Below are positions 6,918 to 14,438 of a DNA stretch of 20,983 nt, in pieces. This DNA comes from Bacillota bacterium (GTDB lineage Bacteria; Bacillota; Clostridia; Christensenellales; Borkfalkiaceae), in the NCBI GenBank assembly GCA_003343765.1, contig QAKO01000121.1, positions 25,829 to 46,811 of the forward strand, read 5' to 3'. Within the stretch, counting starts at the first letter, position 1. The number at the start of each line of letters is the position of its first letter. The notes under the pieces are model-generated. The model had not been told where the DNA came from. It did not search any database and saw nothing but the letters and a program-made list of their open reading frames with translations. The position numbers and the translations under genes are program-made.

Positions 6918-6951
6918 AAAGATAAGAATTGCATGGAGGCAATGAGGAGAG

Positions 6952-7584
6952 ATGGCAAAATTTGAAGAAATGTCTGCTTTGCTGCAGCGCGGCAAGGCGA
7001 AAGATCTGGCGGCGTTGGTAACGGAAGAACTTGCGGCGGGAACATCGCCGAAAGACATATTGACGCAGGGACTGATCGTCGGAATGGGGATCGTCGGTGA
7101 AAAATTCAAGAACAATGAAATTTTTGTACCGGAAGTACTGATCGCGGCGCGTGCGATGAATGCGGCTTTGGCGGTATTGAAACCTGCACTGGCTGAATCG
7201 GGCGTGGAACCTGTCGGCACGGCGGTGATCTGCACGGTCAAGGGCGATCTGCACGATATCGGTAAGAACCTGGTCAAGATGATGATCGAAGGAACGGGGA
7301 TCCGTGTAGTCGATCTCGGCGTAGACTGCGATGCGGATAAAGTGGTGCAGGCAGTGAAAGACAACAATGCGGACATCGTATGTCTGTCCTCGCTTCTGAC
7401 GACGACGATGATGTACCAGAAAGACATCATTGAAGCGCTGAAAGCGGCGGGAATTCGTGACAAGGTGAAAGTGATGGTCGGCGGTGCTCCGGTAACGCAG
7501 GCATTTGCGGATGAAATCGGAGCGGATGCGTATACGCCGGACGCGGCGAGCGCAGCGGAAAAAGCGCGTTCGTATTTTGACTGA
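6952..7584 (+). CDS. Corrinoid (B12-binding) methyl-carrier protein
   Basis: A 210-residue protein of the MtaC/MtbC/MttC corrinoid-protein family, normal length. Residues 1-85 form the methionine-synthase-type helical cap (GMGIVGEKF, then NNEIFVPEVLIAARAM). Residues 88-210 form the Rossmann B12 domain with DLHDIGKNLV: Asp99, His101 and Gly104 make the D-x-H-x-x-G motif whose His is the lower cobalt ligand. SSLLTTTM (146-153) and GGAP (177-180) are the other cofactor contacts. It accepts a methyl group from a methyltransferase on Co(I) and passes it on. First gene of the operon. The GGAGG at 6935-6939 is rather far from the ATG, while a nearer GAGGAG at 6944 is very close, so the exact initiation signal is ambiguous. 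The downstream hairpin may let it be made in excess of the other products. Confidence 0.93.
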   Translation: MAKFEEMSALLQRGKAKDLAALVTEELAAGTSPKDILTQGLIVGMGIVGEKFKNNEIFVPEVLIAARAMNAALAVLKPALAESGVEPVGTAVICTVKGDLHDIGKNLVKMMIEGTGIRVVDLGVDCDADKVVQAVKDNNADIVCLSSLLTTTMMYQKDIIEALKAAGIRDKVKVMVGGAPVTQAFADEIGADAYTPDAASAAEKARSYFD

Positions 7585-7598
7585 GCAATCGGTGCGAA

Positions 7599-7626
7599 AA
7601 AGGCGGCCTGCGGGCTGCCTTTCTTT
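7599..7626 (+). terminator. Internal hairpin, probable partial terminator
   Basis: AAAGGCGGCC (7599-7608) pairs with GGCTGCCTTT (7613-7622) through one G-T wobble, around TGCG, and leads into CTTTAT. It separates the corrinoid gene from the methyltransferase gene. No strong promoter follows, though TTGGCT-N18-TAAAAT at 7658-7687 is a weak candidate, so read-through is likely and the hairpin would set relative expression. Confidence 0.55.
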
Positions 7627-7718
7627 ATACCGTTGATATCTTTCGGATCGGGCATTTTTGGCTGAAAACGGGGAAAAGCGGTAAAATTTCAATATAAATA
7701 AAGAAAGGAAATAAGAGA

Positions 7719-9077
7719 ATGGGAAAGCAACTTTTGTTTGATATATTGCAGCATAAGAGAGTAGATCGGCCGGCTTGGGTGCCGTTTGCGGGGATCCATG
7801 CGGGGAAGCTGACGGGAGCGACGGCGATCCAGGTACTCAAAGACGAAGATAAGCTGTATGATGCGCTGATGGAAGTGAACAAGCTGTACAGACCGGACGG
7901 GCAGCCGGTATTGTTTGATCTGCAGGTAGAAGCGGAGATACTCGGGTGTGAGCTGCAATGGTCGGAAGACACGCCGCCGACGGTCAAGACGCATCCGTAC
8001 GATGAAGCGCGTCTGATACCTTGCCGTTGCAAGATGCCGACGAAAGAGAGCGGCAGACTGCCGATGATCCTGCGGACGATGGAGCGGCTGAAAGCGAGCG
8101 TCGGGGATAAGACGGCGTTATACGGACTGGTATGCGGGCCGTTCACGCTGGCGTCGCACCTGCGCGGCACGGAAATATTCATGGATATGTTCGACGAACC
8201 CGAATATGTTTCCGATCTGATCGCGTATTGCGCAGACTTTATCATTGCGGAAGCGAAGCTGTATGTGGAAGCGGGCATGGATGTGATCGCGGTGGTGGAT
8301 CCGCTGGTTTCGCAGATCAGTTCCGATCATTTTGAAGAATTTTTGTCTGCGCCGTACACGAAGATTTTTGACGAGATCCGTAAAATGGGCGTATACAGTT
8401 CTTTCTTTGTCTGCGGCGACGCGACGCGGAACATTGAATGTATGTGCAAGACGAAGCCGGATTCCATTTCCGTGGACGAAAACATCCGCATTGCGGATAT
8501 TCGTCCGATCACGGAGAAATACGATGTGGCGGTAGGCGGAAATATTCCGCTGACGACGGTGATGCTGCACGGTTCGCAGCAGGACAATATGAAATATGTT
8601 GTGGAGCTGATCGACAGCGTTAAGGACAGCAATCACAACTTTATCGTATCGCCGGGCTGTGATATGCCTTATGACGTGCCGGTGGAAAACACGATCGGCG
8701 CGGCGCAGGCGGTACTTGAATATGAAAAGGTAAAAGAGCTGGTCAAGAATTACGAAGCGACCGATTACAGCAAATTTGAAATTGTGATACCCGACTATGC
8801 AAATCTGAAAAAGCCTCTGATCGAGGTGTTCACGCTGGATTCTTCCAGCTGTGCGGCTTGTACGTACATGATGGGCATGGCAAATGCGGCGAAAGAGAAA
8901 TACGGCGATAAGATCGACGTGGTGGAATACAAATTCACGGTAAAAGAGAACATTGCGCGCGTGATGAAAATGGGGATCAAACAGCTGCCGAGCATGCTGA
9001 TCAACGGCGAACTGAAATATTCGTCGATCATACCGGGATTGGATGAACTGAGCAAGGAAATCGAGGCGAAGTTCTGA
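7719..9077 (+). CDS. UroD-family corrinoid methyltransferase fused to a thioredoxin-like domain
   Basis: A 452-residue two-domain protein. Residues 1-345 are a UroD/MtaA-type TIM barrel: QHKRVDRPAW near the N terminus, YGLVCGPFTLASHL (135-148), FFVCGDATRN (229-238), SISVDENI (249-256), and SPGCDMP (311-317). In MtaA the zinc site is His-x-Cys plus a C-terminal Cys; here Cys232 and Cys314 align but the His position is Phe230, so zinc binding may differ, perhaps involving Cys241 or Cys243. Residues 367-452 form a thioredoxin-like domain with CAAC (378-381) and a cis-proline loop QLPSML (422-427). AAAGGAA eight bases before ATG supports the start, and the TGA overlaps the ATG of the next gene. 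It is the operon's most likely methyltransferase working with the corrinoid protein; substrate unknown. Confidence 0.85.
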   Translation: MGKQLLFDILQHKRVDRPAWVPFAGIHAGKLTGATAIQVLKDEDKLYDALMEVNKLYRPDGQPVLFDLQVEAEILGCELQWSEDTPPTVKTHPYDEARLIPCRCKMPTKESGRLPMILRTMERLKASVGDKTALYGLVCGPFTLASHLRGTEIFMDMFDEPEYVSDLIAYCADFIIAEAKLYVEAGMDVIAVVDPLVSQISSDHFEEFLSAPYTKIFDEIRKMGVYSSFFVCGDATRNIECMCKTKPDSISVDENIRIADIRPITEKYDVAVGGNIPLTTVMLHGSQQDNMKYVVELIDSVKDSNHNFIVSPGCDMPYDVPVENTIGAAQAVLEYEKVKELVKNYEATDYSKFEIVIPDYANLKKPLIEVFTLDSSSCAACTYMMGMANAAKEKYGDKIDVVEYKFTVKENIARVMKMGIKQLPSMLINGELKYSSIIPGLDELSKEIEAKF

Positions 9078-9967
9078 TGGCTGACGCGTGGTTTGTCCTG
9101 GGGTATCTGGGCAGCGGAAAGACGACATTTGTCAAAGATTTTCTGGCGCGGCATCCGGGGCGGAACGCGGTTTTGGTGAACGATTTCGGTGCCGAAGACG
9201 TAGACGGCGTGATTCTGGAACACAGCGCGGTGAAAGTGGAGAGTATTTTCGACGGTTCGGTGTTCTGCACCTGCCGCAGCGAAAAGTTTGCGGAAGCGAT
9301 GATCGCGCTGTCGGAAGAAGGGTATGATCGCGTGATTGTGGAAACGTCGGGGCTTGCCAATCCTTTTCAGATGCGCAAAATCCTGTCGTTTATCAACACC
9401 CGCGCGAAAGTTCCGTATCGTATGCGCGGTGCCGTGTGTATCGTGGACGCGCGGAATGCGGAAAAGGTACTGTATTCATTGAATTCGGTCAAAATGCAGA
9501 TCGCGGCAGCGGACGTCATTCTGATCAACAAGACAGATCTTTCGGATAAAACATCCCTTTTGCGGCTGGAAAACGCGGTGCGCGCTTTCAATGCTGACGC
9601 GCCGCTGTACTTTACGACGGGCGCGCGGCTTGCGGATGAAAATTTCGAGGTGAAAGAGCGCACCCTTCCTGCACAGCTTGAAGATATTACGATTCAGAAA
9701 GCGAAAGCGGAGTTTGCGGACGTTTTGCCTGAGAATGTGCTTTGCGCGCTCGGCAGAGAACTTTCGGAGTTTTGTCACCGCATAAAGGGGATTGTCCGAC
9801 GGGAAAACGAATATACGGTATTTGAATTTACCGACGGAACGGCGCATTGGGAAAAGACGGACAAGGAAGGAAATTTTCTGATCCTGCTGGGTGCGGGGAA
9901 ATTTTCCCTGCGCGAGAGAGCGGAACAGGTTTTAAAAGAGAGCGGGGTCGCGTTTACGTTATGCTGA
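9077..9967 (+). CDS. COG0523/CobW-type G3E GTPase (metallochaperone family)
   Basis: A 296-residue G3E-family P-loop GTPase. The Walker A is GYLGSGKTT (9-17), the Walker B/switch region is VETSG (88-92), and the guanine-specificity motif is NKTD (151-154). A cysteine pair FCTCRSEK (63-70) stands where COG0523 proteins have C-x-C-C, so the metal-binding motif is reduced to C-x-C. Members deliver or store metals (Zn, Co, Ni) or act in B12 metabolism. Here the ATG overlaps the methyltransferase stop (TGATG at 9075-9079), implying coupled translation and a dedicated role, for example loading metal into the methyltransferase or assisting corrinoid handling. The C-terminal CobW_C-like domain is short and divergent, apart from FTDGTAHWEK (251-260). 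Confidence 0.88.
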   Translation: MADAWFVLGYLGSGKTTFVKDFLARHPGRNAVLVNDFGAEDVDGVILEHSAVKVESIFDGSVFCTCRSEKFAEAMIALSEEGYDRVIVETSGLANPFQMRKILSFINTRAKVPYRMRGAVCIVDARNAEKVLYSLNSVKMQIAAADVILINKTDLSDKTSLLRLENAVRAFNADAPLYFTTGARLADENFEVKERTLPAQLEDITIQKAKAEFADVLPENVLCALGRELSEFCHRIKGIVRRENEYTVFEFTDGTAHWEKTDKEGNFLILLGAGKFSLRERAEQVLKESGVAFTLC

Positions 9968-10911
9968 ATTTTTCAAAGGAAAAACTTACATCGAAGTCGG
10001 AAATCGAGCGCTTGCTTGCACTTGACACAAATTCGGCGGATTTTTACGAGTTGCTTGCTGCGTCGGAAGCGTATGCGCGGCGCACGTTCCGCAGGGGGTA
10101 TGTGTTCTGTCAGATCGGGCTGGACAGCAATCCTTGCATAGGGAACTGTTCGTTTTGTTCGATGGCAAAATCGCACTTTGTGGTGAGCGGGCGGTTCATG
10201 CGCACAACACAAGAGGTGCTGGCAGAAGTGCAAAAAGCCGTTACGCCGCAGGTCAGCGATCTGTTTCTGATGACTACGGAATGTTACGACAAAGAAGCGT
10301 TTCTCGGCGTCGTCAAAGCGGTGCGGGAAGCGATCCCGCCGCAGATGCGGCTGGTGGTAAATACGGGCGATTTCGACAGTACGTATGCAAAGAAATTGCG
10401 CGAAAACGGTGCCACGGGAGCGTATCATATCGTGCGGCTGCGCGAGGGAACGGATACGGATATTCCCGTAAAGAGACGGGAAGAAACGCTGGAAGCGATT
10501 GCGTCGGCTGGGTTGGATCTGTACTATTGTGTGGAGCCGATCGGAAAAGAACATACATACGGTGAAATTGCGGATGAGATTCTGCGCGCGCAACGGCTGA
10601 AGGTGAAGTATATGGCGGTGATGCGGCGCGTCGGAGTTTGCGGTACGCGGAAACAGGATGCAGGGGAGATCACATCGCGCGAGCTTGCGAAGATTGCGGC
10701 GGTGGCGATGCTTGCCGTGCGGCCTCCCGTTTCCATGAACGTGCATGAAGTAAATCCTGCGGCGATGCTGGCAGGGATAAATCAGCTGTATGCGGAATAC
10801 GGCGTGAATCCGCGGGATACGGCGGCGGAAACGTCGCGCGGACGCGGTTACAGTACTGAAGAATGCGTGAAACTGCTTTCGGAAAACGGTTGGGAAGTGC
10901 CATGCTTATAA
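9961..10911 (+). CDS. BioB/HydE/PylB-like radical SAM protein
   Basis: A 316-residue radical SAM enzyme. The 4Fe-4S cysteines are Cys59, Cys63 and Cys66 in CIGNCSFC (C-x3-C-x2-C), followed by methionine. Later elements resemble the biotin-synthase-like subgroup: VVNTGDF (132-138), a YHIVRLREGTDTDI segment (155-168), and a conserved MNVHEVNP (259-266). True biotin synthase is unlikely because no other biotin genes are nearby and the second cluster's ligands are not evident. The start was set at ATG 9961, which overlaps the GTPase stop (ATGCTGA) and begins MLNFSKEKLT; an in-frame ATG at 9847 would overlap the GTPase gene by 120 bases. Its place between the GTPase and the corrinoid activase suggests maturation of a cofactor or protein, or chemistry on the methyl donor. 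Exact reaction unknown. Confidence 0.85.
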   Translation: MLNFSKEKLTSKSEIERLLALDTNSADFYELLAASEAYARRTFRRGYVFCQIGLDSNPCIGNCSFCSMAKSHFVVSGRFMRTTQEVLAEVQKAVTPQVSDLFLMTTECYDKEAFLGVVKAVREAIPPQMRLVVNTGDFDSTYAKKLRENGATGAYHIVRLREGTDTDIPVKRREETLEAIASAGLDLYYCVEPIGKEHTYGEIADEILRAQRLKVKYMAVMRRVGVCGTRKQDAGEITSRELAKIAAVAMLAVRPPVSMNVHEVNPAAMLAGINQLYAEYGVNPRDTAAETSRGRGYSTEECVKLLSENGWEVPCL

Positions 10912-12371
10912 AAGTTTTATCGGGATCGAAGATCAAAGAATACAACTGTGAAAAGGGAGAAAATCTTCTCTCGTTTTTGCAGAAACAGGGATATGCGGTG
11001 GCGGCGCGCTGCGGCGGTAACGGAAAGTGCGGAAAATGCCGCGTGCGTGTCATCGAAGGTACATTCGAAGGCGAAAAGGACGGGTATGTGCTGTCCTGCC
11101 TTGCGACGGTAAACAGCGATGCGTTCGTGGAAGTTTTCGAGACGGAAGGGGGCGGCCTGACCTATACGGCGACGGGCGGATTGCGCACGGAAGGCGAAGA
11201 AGGGTTGGGTATGGCTCTGGATATCGGCACGACGACGCTTGCCTTTTCGCTGACGGATCTTAAAACGGGCAGGGAGCTGGACAAATTCGGAACGCTGAAC
11301 CGTCAGGGTGCGTACGGGGCAGACGTTCTCAGCCGTATTGCGGCGGCAGACGAGGGGAAAGGACGGCTGTTGCAGGAAAGCGTGCTTGCGCAGACGCGCG
11401 AGGCGATAGCGTATTTTGATAAAAAGTTTTCGTTCGGAAAACTCAGACGTCTGACCGTTTGCGGCAACACGACGATGCTGCACCTGTTTTTGGGAAAGGA
11501 CGTACACGGCATCGGACAATATCCGTTCCGTGCGGAGTTTCTGGACACGGTGCGCCTTACGGGCGAAGAACTGGGGCTTGCGGCGGAAGAAACGGTGCTT
11601 TTGCCTTCGACTTCGGCGTATTTCGGGTCGGATGCGGTCGTCGGCGCATTGTCGGCGGATATCGAGGACGGCGTGAACCTGTTGGCGGATATCGGGACGA
11701 ACGGTGAAATGATCCTGCACGCGCACGGGAAGCTGTACGCCACATCCACGGCGGCGGGGCCGTGCTTTGAAGGGGCGAACATCGAATGCGGCACGGGCGG
11801 CGTAGCGGGCGCGATCGACAGCGTCTGCGAAAAGGACGGCAAGATCTCGTACACGGTCATCGGCGGCGGCGAAGCGACGGGGATCTGCGGCGCGGGGCTT
11901 GTGGATGCGATCACGCTGATGGTACAAAAGGGCGTCATCGACGAAACGGGCGCCTTTGCGGACGGTACAAACAAATTTTATATCAGTGAAAAAGTTTATA
12001 TTTCGCAGAGCGACGTGCGCGCGTTTCAGCTTGCAAAAAGCGCAGTGTGTGCGGGCATTTGTGTCCTGCTTTCCACGGCAGGCGTGCCGTATGAAAAGCT
12101 CGATCGTCTGTATGTTGCGGGCGGACTCGGATTCTATCTCGACAAGAATAACGCGGTGAAAGTGGGGCTGTTCCCCGCCGCACTGGCGGATAAGATCGTG
12201 GCGGTGGGCAACACGGCGCTGGCAGGGACAAGGGAATGTCTTTGCAGGAAAGAGAGTGTAAAAAAAGCCGAAGCGATCGCGCGCGGGGCGGAGTATCTGG
12301 ATCTTTCGGCATCGCCCGAATTTATGGATGCGTACATCGAAAATATGAATTTCGGAGAAGAAGATGCGTAA
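10902..12371 (+). CDS. RACE-type reductive activator of corrinoid protein (ferredoxin + ASKHA ATPase)
   Basis: A 489-residue activase. An N-terminal plant-type 2Fe-2S ferredoxin domain has Cys37, Cys43, Cys46 and Cys66 (C-x5-C-x2-C...C). The ASKHA ATPase domain (DUF4445 type) follows, with DIGTTT (107-112), CGNTTMLHL (187-195), ADIGTNGEM (262-270) and a TSTAAGPCFEGANIECG segment (281-297). Such proteins use ATP to return inactive Co(II) corrinoid to Co(I). Characterised relatives are around 600 residues or more; here the ferredoxin runs almost directly into the ATPase, so the usual linker and middle region are nearly absent. The ATG at 10902 overlaps the radical SAM stop by 10 bases; an in-frame ATG at 10863 would overlap by 49 bases and adds residues not expected before the ferredoxin fold. 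This gene ties the operon to corrinoid methyl transfer. Confidence 0.9.
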   Translation: MLIKVLSGSKIKEYNCEKGENLLSFLQKQGYAVAARCGGNGKCGKCRVRVIEGTFEGEKDGYVLSCLATVNSDAFVEVFETEGGGLTYTATGGLRTEGEEGLGMALDIGTTTLAFSLTDLKTGRELDKFGTLNRQGAYGADVLSRIAAADEGKGRLLQESVLAQTREAIAYFDKKFSFGKLRRLTVCGNTTMLHLFLGKDVHGIGQYPFRAEFLDTVRLTGEELGLAAEETVLLPSTSAYFGSDAVVGALSADIEDGVNLLADIGTNGEMILHAHGKLYATSTAAGPCFEGANIECGTGGVAGAIDSVCEKDGKISYTVIGGGEATGICGAGLVDAITLMVQKGVIDETGAFADGTNKFYISEKVYISQSDVRAFQLAKSAVCAGICVLLSTAGVPYEKLDRLYVAGGLGFYLDKNNAVKVGLFPAALADKIVAVGNTALAGTRECLCRKESVKKAEAIARGAEYLDLSASPEFMDAYIENMNFGEEDA

Positions 12372-12906
12372 ATCGACACAAGCCGCTCTTAATGCGGCGG
12401 AAGGCAGGATCTGGCAATATGCGGAACTTGACTTTCAGGACATAGAGTTTTCAGAAGAAGTAGTGGCGGCATGCAAAGCCAACTTCTGCGGGAATTACAA
12501 TAAGTCCTGGCAGTGTCCGCCCAACGTGGGTACGCTGGAAGAATTGAAAGCAAAGTATTCAAAATATCCGCATGCGTTTGTGTTCACGACAAAGCACGGC
12601 ATTGAGGACAGCTATGACATCGAAGGCATGGAAGTCGCGCGCATCGAGCATGAAAAAGTGGAAGACCTGATCCGTCCTGTACTGCCGGAAGGCAGTGTGA
12701 TGCTGGGGGCGGGCGGCTGTAACGTCTGTAAAAAATGCGCTTTCCCCGAACCGTGCCGGTTTCCGCAAAAGGCGAAAAGTTCGGTGGAAGCGTGCGGGAT
12801 CAACGTCGTTTCCCTTGCCAAAAAAGCAAAAATCAATTATACTAATGGTGAGAACACCGTAACTTATTTCACTTTGGTGTTTTTAGGCGGCAATGAAACT
12901 GAATGA
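12364..12906 (+). CDS. DUF2284 cysteine-rich metal-binding protein
   Basis: A 180-residue protein of the DUF2284 family (predicted metal or Fe-S binding). The N-terminal part holds Cys37, Cys42 and Cys51 in CKANFCGNYNKSWQCPP. The C-terminal part holds a ferredoxin-like cluster, CNVCKKCAFPEPC (119-131), plus Cys144 in EACGI. There is no catalytic assignment for the family; members commonly accompany corrinoid methyltransferase and radical SAM genes. It overlaps the activase stop by 8 bases (ATG at 12364, stop at 12369-12371). A plausible but unproven role is electron delivery to the activase's ferredoxin domain or handling of a metal for the methyltransferase. Confidence 0.85.
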   Translation: MRKSTQAALNAAEGRIWQYAELDFQDIEFSEEVVAACKANFCGNYNKSWQCPPNVGTLEELKAKYSKYPHAFVFTTKHGIEDSYDIEGMEVARIEHEKVEDLIRPVLPEGSVMLGAGGCNVCKKCAFPEPCRFPQKAKSSVEACGINVVSLAKKAKINYTNGENTVTYFTLVFLGGNETE

Positions 12907-14152
12907 AGCGGGACTCAAGCAGATCCTGAATTTCAAACAACTGGAAAAACTGCTGCGGAATTATTCGCTGACGAGCGGGATGGATGTCGCGCTGTACGGA
13001 TCGGATGGCGAAGAGCAGTTGTGCGTGCGCAACCCCGGCTGTATCTGTGAATACGGCAAGGGGCATTTTGCCTGCCGCGAAAGCATCGTGTTCAGCGGAA
13101 AAAAGGCGGCGGAGATCGGTTCGGCGTACATTTATGAAACGCCTTGCGGGCTGATCATGTGCATCACGCCTCTCGTGCTGGAAGAAGAACTTCTCGGTTT
13201 TATCACCACGGGGCCTGTCGTTTTATGGGATAAGGACGAGTTTTTTGCGGATGAATTCCGTAAAAAATGTGAAAAAGTAGGGTTGGATACGCAAAAATGT
13301 GATCCTTCGGGGATCCGTCAGATCGATTGCAAGAGCATGACGAGCATTGCGGAAACGTTGACCATGCTCATACGATATATGTTGCAGCAAGAGCAGAAGT
13401 ATATCGGCCAGCGTCTTGAAATTTCCAAAATGAACATGGAGCGGCTGCGTGCGGCAAAGGAAATGCAGATCCGCGAATCCCAGCCGCATTACAACAAATA
13501 CCCGATCGAACTGGAAAAAGAGCTGATTGCTTCGGTGCAGATGGGGGATAAGAACCAGGCGAAGCAGATCATCAACCGCTTTCTGAACGAAATTTTTTCG
13601 TATGCGAGCGGAGATTTAGAGATCGTGAAGGCGAAACTGTATGAATTTACGGCATTTTTGTCGCGCAGTGCGGTCGAGGCGGGGGCGCCTCTCGCGACGC
13701 TGACGGGAGTGATCAGGAAAAGTTCGCGCCTGCTTTTGGAGAATGCGGATTTTTCGGATATCTGCCGCGAAACGGTGGAGATCCTGGACGGATTTATCGA
13801 CGCGGTGTATGAAAGCCGCGGTAAGAAAAATACGAGCGAGCATTTGTATAAAGCAATTCAGTATATTAACGCACATTATTTTGAAGATCTGAATCTGGAC
13901 ATCCTTGCGCAGAATGTATTTGTGAGCAGTTATTATTTAAGTCACCTGTTTCGCCGTGAAATGGGGGTAACGTTCAGCGATTATCTGACAAAAGTGCGAG
14001 TCAGCAGGGCAAAGGAACTTCTGATGGAAGGAAGGTCGGTGGAAGACGTTTCGGGGTGCGTAGGGTATCGGGACGGAAACTACTTTATCAAGATCTTTAA
14101 AAAATACGTGGGCGTAACCCCTTCCAAATACAGAAAAAGCGTTCTGAGCTGA
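12893..14152 (+). CDS. PocR-domain AraC-family regulator
   Basis: A 419-residue regulator. Residues about 7-165 are a PocR sensory domain with a cysteine/histidine-rich core (Cys44, Cys50, Cys52, His58, Cys61, Cys85), followed by a helical region (165-310). The C-terminal AraC double helix-turn-helix (about 315-415) shows LNLDILAQNVFVSSYYLSHLFR and ends GVTPSKYRKS. PocR domains in pdu/cob regulators sense small alcohol-like ligands such as 1,2-propanediol; the ligand here is unknown. The ATG overlaps the DUF2284 stop by 14 bases, so it is the last cistron of the operon and probably autoregulates the promoter at 6912. A strong terminator follows at 14226. Confidence 0.9.
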   Translation: MKLNEAGLKQILNFKQLEKLLRNYSLTSGMDVALYGSDGEEQLCVRNPGCICEYGKGHFACRESIVFSGKKAAEIGSAYIYETPCGLIMCITPLVLEEELLGFITTGPVVLWDKDEFFADEFRKKCEKVGLDTQKCDPSGIRQIDCKSMTSIAETLTMLIRYMLQQEQKYIGQRLEISKMNMERLRAAKEMQIRESQPHYNKYPIELEKELIASVQMGDKNQAKQIINRFLNEIFSYASGDLEIVKAKLYEFTAFLSRSAVEAGAPLATLTGVIRKSSRLLLENADFSDICRETVEILDGFIDAVYESRGKKNTSEHLYKAIQYINAHYFEDLNLDILAQNVFVSSYYLSHLFRREMGVTFSDYLTKVRVSRAKELLMEGRSVEDVSGCVGYRDGNYFIKIFKKYVGVTPSKYRKSVLS

Positions 14153-14225
14153 CGGCGGATTGTATTTTGGCGGTTTTGCTTTACGGTCAAAACGGTTTCC
14201 GATTGAAATCCGATGTGAAAATTTC

Positions 14226-14276
14226 GGGGCAAACGGGAAACGCAAGCAATGCGTTTCCCGTTTGCCCCTCTTTTAA
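14226..14276 (+). terminator. 19-bp-stem terminator of the corrinoid operon
   Basis: Bases 14226-14244 pair perfectly with 14250-14268 around AGCAA, followed by TCTTTT. It closes the operon 74 bases after the last stop. Confidence 0.85.
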
Positions 14277-14363
14277 TCTCTTTTGACCTTTGGAAAAAGA
14301 ATAGAAAGATTGCAATTTTTCAGATGTGCTTTATGAAACGATCTGGTGCAATGATTGTTTTGG

Positions 14364-14393
14364 AAAGGAGTTATTGAGATGCAGGCTGATTAA
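14364..14393 (+). other. Ribosome site and 4-codon mini-ORF
   Basis: AAAGGAG (14364-14370) stands eight bases before ATG CAG GCT GAT TAA (14379-14393). The good ribosome site followed by an immediate stop and then a terminator (14439-14467) could be a leader peptide, a small RNA, or the scar of a deleted gene. No convincing promoter was found. Confidence 0.25.
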
Positions 14394-14438
14394 AAACGGT
14401 CGCGGTGGAAAAAGTATGATTGATTGTTGAATAGTTGA

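Noticed and set aside
6676..6951. Cobalamin riboswitch in front of the corrinoid operon
   Set aside because: No B12-box core was found; the only structure is a terminator-like hairpin before the promoter.
5923..7692. Long minus-strand frame (589 residues) opposite UroD copy 2 and the corrinoid gene
   Set aside because: It is the reverse shadow of two well-supported genes, Arg-rich and without recognisable motifs.
9847..9960. Longer radical SAM protein starting at ATG 9847
   Set aside because: It would overlap the GTPase gene by 120 bases, and the added residues look like an out-of-frame reading of that gene; ATG 9961 fits the stop-start overlap pattern of the operon.
9961..10911. Biotin synthase (bioB)
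   Set aside because: The C-x3-C-x2-C and general fold fit, but no biotin genes are near, the second cluster ligands are not evident, and the operon is corrinoid-related.
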